Assembly (NCBI GenBank): GCA_934569425.1
Contig: CAKTKM010000072.1
Location: 1-7,261 of the forward strand
Length of the DNA stretch: 7,261 bases
From: an uncultured Oscillospiraceae bacterium
Lineage (GTDB): Bacteria; Bacillota; Clostridia; Oscillospirales; Oscillospiraceae
Direction: 5' to 3'
This document shows, piece by piece, positions 5,731 through 7,261 of the stretch; the first letter of the stretch is position 1, and the number at the start of each line of letters is the position of its first letter. Made by a program: the position numbers and the translations under genes. The notes beneath the pieces are model-generated. The model did not search any database. It had not been told where the DNA came from and was given only the letters and a program-made list of their open reading frames with translations.

Positions 5731-6739
5731 CGTTCTCAATTTTTCCTTTCATCTTCACATGCGAAAGAGGATTTGCCCTTGCCGCCACACGGAGGGATTC
5801 ATTGTCGATATGGGTATAAATCTCGGTGGTATTCAAGTGCTCATGTCCCAGCACCTCCTGCACAGCCTTAACATCTACGCCGTTTTGCAGCATCAGCGTG
5901 GCCGCTGTATGGCGCAGCTTGTGGCTGGAATACCGGGTACTGTCCAACCCCGCCATGGCAAGATGCTTTTTTACCAAGGCATGCACCATTGCGCGGCTGA
6001 TACGCTGATCCCGCTCCGAGAGAAACAGTGCGTCCCGATCCTTTCCGCTGATCGGGTGCCGCACTTCCAAGTATCGCGCTAACGCATCCTTACAGGCATT
6101 GTTCAGATAAACCATACGGGTCTTGCCGCCTTTACCCAACACCCGCATGGCATCATCCTGAATATCGCTGATATTCAGCCCGATCAGCTCAGAGATGCGC
6201 AATCCACAGTTCAAAAAAAGCGTAATGATGCAAAAATCCCGCTCCTTATGCTTTCCGTCCACGGCATTCAGCAGGGAAAGAGAGTCTTCCAGTGTCAGAT
6301 AACGGGGAAGGGATCTCATCTGCTTGGGCGCGTCAATATCCTTGCAGGGGTTTTCCTCTAAAACATGGATCTTGTTGCATAAATAGTTAAAAAAAGAACG
6401 GATCGTTGCCAATTTTCTGGCACGCGAAGCAGCATTCAGCCCTTTGTCAGAATTTTCACAATTTGTATGCCGCACGCGGTCACGGCTGAGATATGTCATA
6501 TAGCCGTAAATATCCGATAGCGTGATGGTGCGGATCAGGCTCAGATCAACATCCATGATGTCGATGTGTTCCAGAGATAAACTCCGTAGCGCCGGATCCC
6601 GGAGCTGTTTGATATAGCGAAAGAAATTTCGCAGATCCAAATAATATTCATCCACCGTGCGCTGAGAATGCGCCTTGATGGTCTCGTGATAACTGAGAAA
6701 ATCCGCCAGAATGGGCGGCGACTGTAAACGATAATCCAT
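5714..6739 (-). CDS. Tyrosine recombinase, XerC/XerD-like
   Basis: A 341-residue site-specific recombinase that cuts and rejoins DNA through a tyrosine. The N-terminal core-binding domain (about 10-135) includes FLSYHETIKAHSQRTVDEYY. The catalytic domain (about 145-325) has a full active set: Arg181 (GLRISEL), Lys203 (GKGGKTR), His273 and Arg276 (HKLRHT), His299 (GHEHL) and Tyr308 (IYTH); the His-to-His and His-to-Tyr spacings equal those of XerD. The start at 6737-6739 is chosen because related Clostridia proteins begin MDYR. An AAGGGA site lies 12 bases upstream, rather far. In-frame ATGs at 6761-6763 and 6758-6760, and a TTG at 6800-6802, would add 8, 7 or 21 residues but lack binding sites. 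A small hairpin (CGCGG/CCGCG, 6768-6782) sits just upstream. There is no excisionase or other integrase partner beside it, so a housekeeping Xer-like role is as likely as an element integrase. Confidence 0.9.
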   Translation of the reverse strand: MDYRLQSPPILADFLSYHETIKAHSQRTVDEYYLDLRNFFRYIKQLRDPALRSLSLEHIDIMDVDLSLIRTITLSDIYGYMTYLSRDRVRHTNCENSDKGLNAASRARKLATIRSFFNYLCNKIHVLEENPCKDIDAPKQMRSLPRYLTLEDSLSLLNAVDGKHKERDFCIITLFLNCGLRISELIGLNISDIQDDAMRVLGKGGKTRMVYLNNACKDALARYLEVRHPISGKDRDALFLSERDQRISRAMVHALVKKHLAMAGLDSTRYSSHKLRHTAATLMLQNGVDVKAVQEVLGHEHLNTTEIYTHIDNESLRVAARANPLSHVKMKGKIENEEKAE

Positions 6740-6872
6740 AGCCGTAGCGAATCCCTTCATCATAAATCGCGGCAAAACCGCGTGAATTTTGCAAAACTGC
6801 AATAAAGAACGAATGTCACAGGGGCAGAGTCATCGGTAGCCAAAACAGTTTCCAAACACTGTTTCCCCTCCA

Positions 6873-6908
6873 CTCGATTCAACAAAATTTTTATTTTGTT
6901 GAATCGAG
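6873..6908. repeat. Perfect 16-4-16 inverted repeat
   Basis: CTCGATTCAACAAAAT (6873-6888), loop TTTT, and its exact reverse complement (6893-6908). As RNA or extruded DNA it forms a 16-bp stem. There is no T-run beyond the stem on either strand, so it is not a standard intrinsic terminator. The inner 16-mer starting at GATTC recurs in inverted orientation at 7219-7234. It may be the end of a small repeat element, a protein-binding dyad or an RNA 3' stem. Confidence 0.85.
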
Positions 6909-7178
6909 ACTACATCACCGATCATACTAAACGACCGCCAGATGGCTTCCCCTCCGGATACTGCACCTTAACCGTTTACCCAACAGAGGGACAAAGTGTT
7001 TTGGCGCTGAACCATTTTTGCAGACATACTCCTTGCCATCCACAGTACCGGTGAATGCACGTGAAGCACCATGGTATAGCTTAAACCACCATTGCTCCGT
7101 AACAGCAATGACAATCCCTAAAACTTCCTTCCCCCTGATTCCCTCCCGAAAGCACAGCAGGAACTCTTCTTTCCTTTT

Positions 7179-7207
7179 ATTATACAAAAACGCCCGATGG
7201 ATGACAA
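7179..7207 (-). promoter_or_regulatory. Leftward promoter with near-consensus boxes
   Basis: Reading leftward, TTGTCA (complement of 7202-7207; five of six consensus bases) is followed after exactly 17 bases by a perfect TATAAT (complement of 7179-7184). Transcription would begin near 7172 and run toward the recombinase. No good start codon and binding-site pair follows for several hundred bases. The -35 box is the loop of the dyad at 7192-7218, so a protein bound to that dyad would block it. Confidence 0.6.
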
Positions 7208-7218
7208 GTCCATCGGGC
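7185..7218 (-). terminator. Terminator-like hairpin for a leftward gene outside the window
   Basis: GCCCGATGGA (7192-7201) and TCCATCGGGC (7209-7218) form a perfect 10-bp stem with a 7-base loop. Read leftward the stem is followed by GTTTTTGT (7184-7191), a short U-tract, as in an intrinsic terminator. A leftward gene could end just upstream of it (an in-frame TAA exists at 7241-7243), but only 18 coding bases would be visible. The hairpin overlaps the spacer and -35 box of the promoter at 7179-7207, so it may instead be an operator. Confidence 0.6.
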
Positions 7219-7234
7219 AAAATTTTGTTGAATC
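7219..7234 (-). repeat. Distal inverted copy of the 16-mer GATTCAACAAAATTTT
   Basis: The reverse complement of 7219-7234 is identical to plus-strand 6876-6891, sixteen of sixteen bases. Equivalently, ATTTTGTTGAATC at 7222-7234 repeats the right arm at 6893-6905. With the 6873-6908 hairpin it bounds a segment of about 360 bp like terminal inverted repeats. No obvious target-site duplication is visible outside the pair. Confidence 0.75.
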
Positions 7235-7261
7235 AACGTGTTATCCGTCTTGATATACGAC

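Larger units (their letters stand above)
6876..7234. other. Inverted-repeat-bounded segment (possible small non-autonomous element or structured RNA region)
   Basis: This 359-bp segment has matching 16-bp inverted ends and fills most of the gap beyond the recombinase. Inside are a leftward promoter (7179-7207), a 10-bp dyad (7192-7218) and a 7-bp hairpin CATTGCT/AGCAATG (7090-7110). The purine motif GGAGGGGAA occurs at 6947-6955 on minus and again just outside the segment at 6863-6871. A 97-codon frame is open on minus from 7220 to 6927, but it starts with TTG, has no ribosome binding site, contains no internal Met, and its first codons overlap the terminator-like hairpin; I do not recognise the product and do not call it a gene. 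Between 6740 and 6875 I see only the recombinase upstream region and a short hairpin AAACAGT/ACTGTTT (6843-6864). Confidence 0.4.

Noticed and set aside
6740..6802. Upstream starts for the recombinase (ATG 6761-6763, TTG 6800-6802)
   Set aside because: No binding site precedes them and the added residues do not look like the family N terminus; kept only as alternatives.
6873..6908. 16-bp hairpin as an intrinsic terminator or a dif site
   Set aside because: No U-tract follows on either strand, and the 16-4-16 geometry differs from the 11-bp arms of Xer dif sites.
7241..7261. 3' end of a leftward gene at the right edge (TAA at 7241-7243)
   Set aside because: The terminator-like hairpin makes it plausible, but only six codons would be visible and another minus frame also stops nearby, so it cannot be supported.

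Overview
The window looks like a chromosomal segment of a gut-type Bacillota (class Clostridia, Oscillospirales-like). This rests on the strong GGAGG-type ribosome binding sites, the transketolase split into two subunit genes, and the family resemblance of the aldolase, the metal ATPase and the recombinase. It is an inference from gene content; there is no rRNA or other marker here.

Layout from left to right. (1) The 3' part of a class II fructose-bisphosphate aldolase gene on + (to 671). (2) A 42-bp perfect palindrome (688-729) that serves as a shared terminator with the convergent operon. (3) A minus-strand operon, read from 2691 down to 725: transketolase N-terminal subunit, transketolase C-terminal subunit, and a 70-residue protein with two CxxC pairs. 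A promoter candidate lies at 2726-2754. (4) A divergent intergenic region with a second promoter (2795-2823) and two overlapping TGAA-N6-TTCA operators (2821-2856). (5) A plus-strand operon: ArsR/SmtB-family metal sensor (2870-3232), P1B-2 type Zn/Cd/Pb efflux ATPase with a His-rich N terminus (3235-5160), and a small amidase_6-like putative cysteine hydrolase (5197-5700). (6) A shared hairpin terminator (5706-5730), whose loop is the stop codon of (7) a convergent XerC/D-like tyrosine recombinase (5714-6739, minus). (8) About 520 bp without a convincing protein gene (6740-7261). It holds a 16-4-16 perfect inverted repeat, a distal inverted copy of the same 16-mer about 330 bp away, a terminator-like hairpin and a near-consensus leftward promoter whose -35 box is the loop of that hairpin.

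How it works together. The aldolase and transketolase belong to the linked glycolytic and non-oxidative pentose phosphate pathways. The arsR-ATPase pair is a self-contained metal-resistance unit: the repressor should sit on the two operators over the -10 box and ribosome binding site until Zn(II), Cd(II) or a similar ion binds its alpha5 site, and the ATPase then pumps the ion out. Most of the window is ordinary, well-understood metabolism and metal homeostasis. The least explained part is the right end, where an inverted-repeat-bounded segment of about 360 bp may be a small non-autonomous repeat element or may produce a structured leftward RNA.
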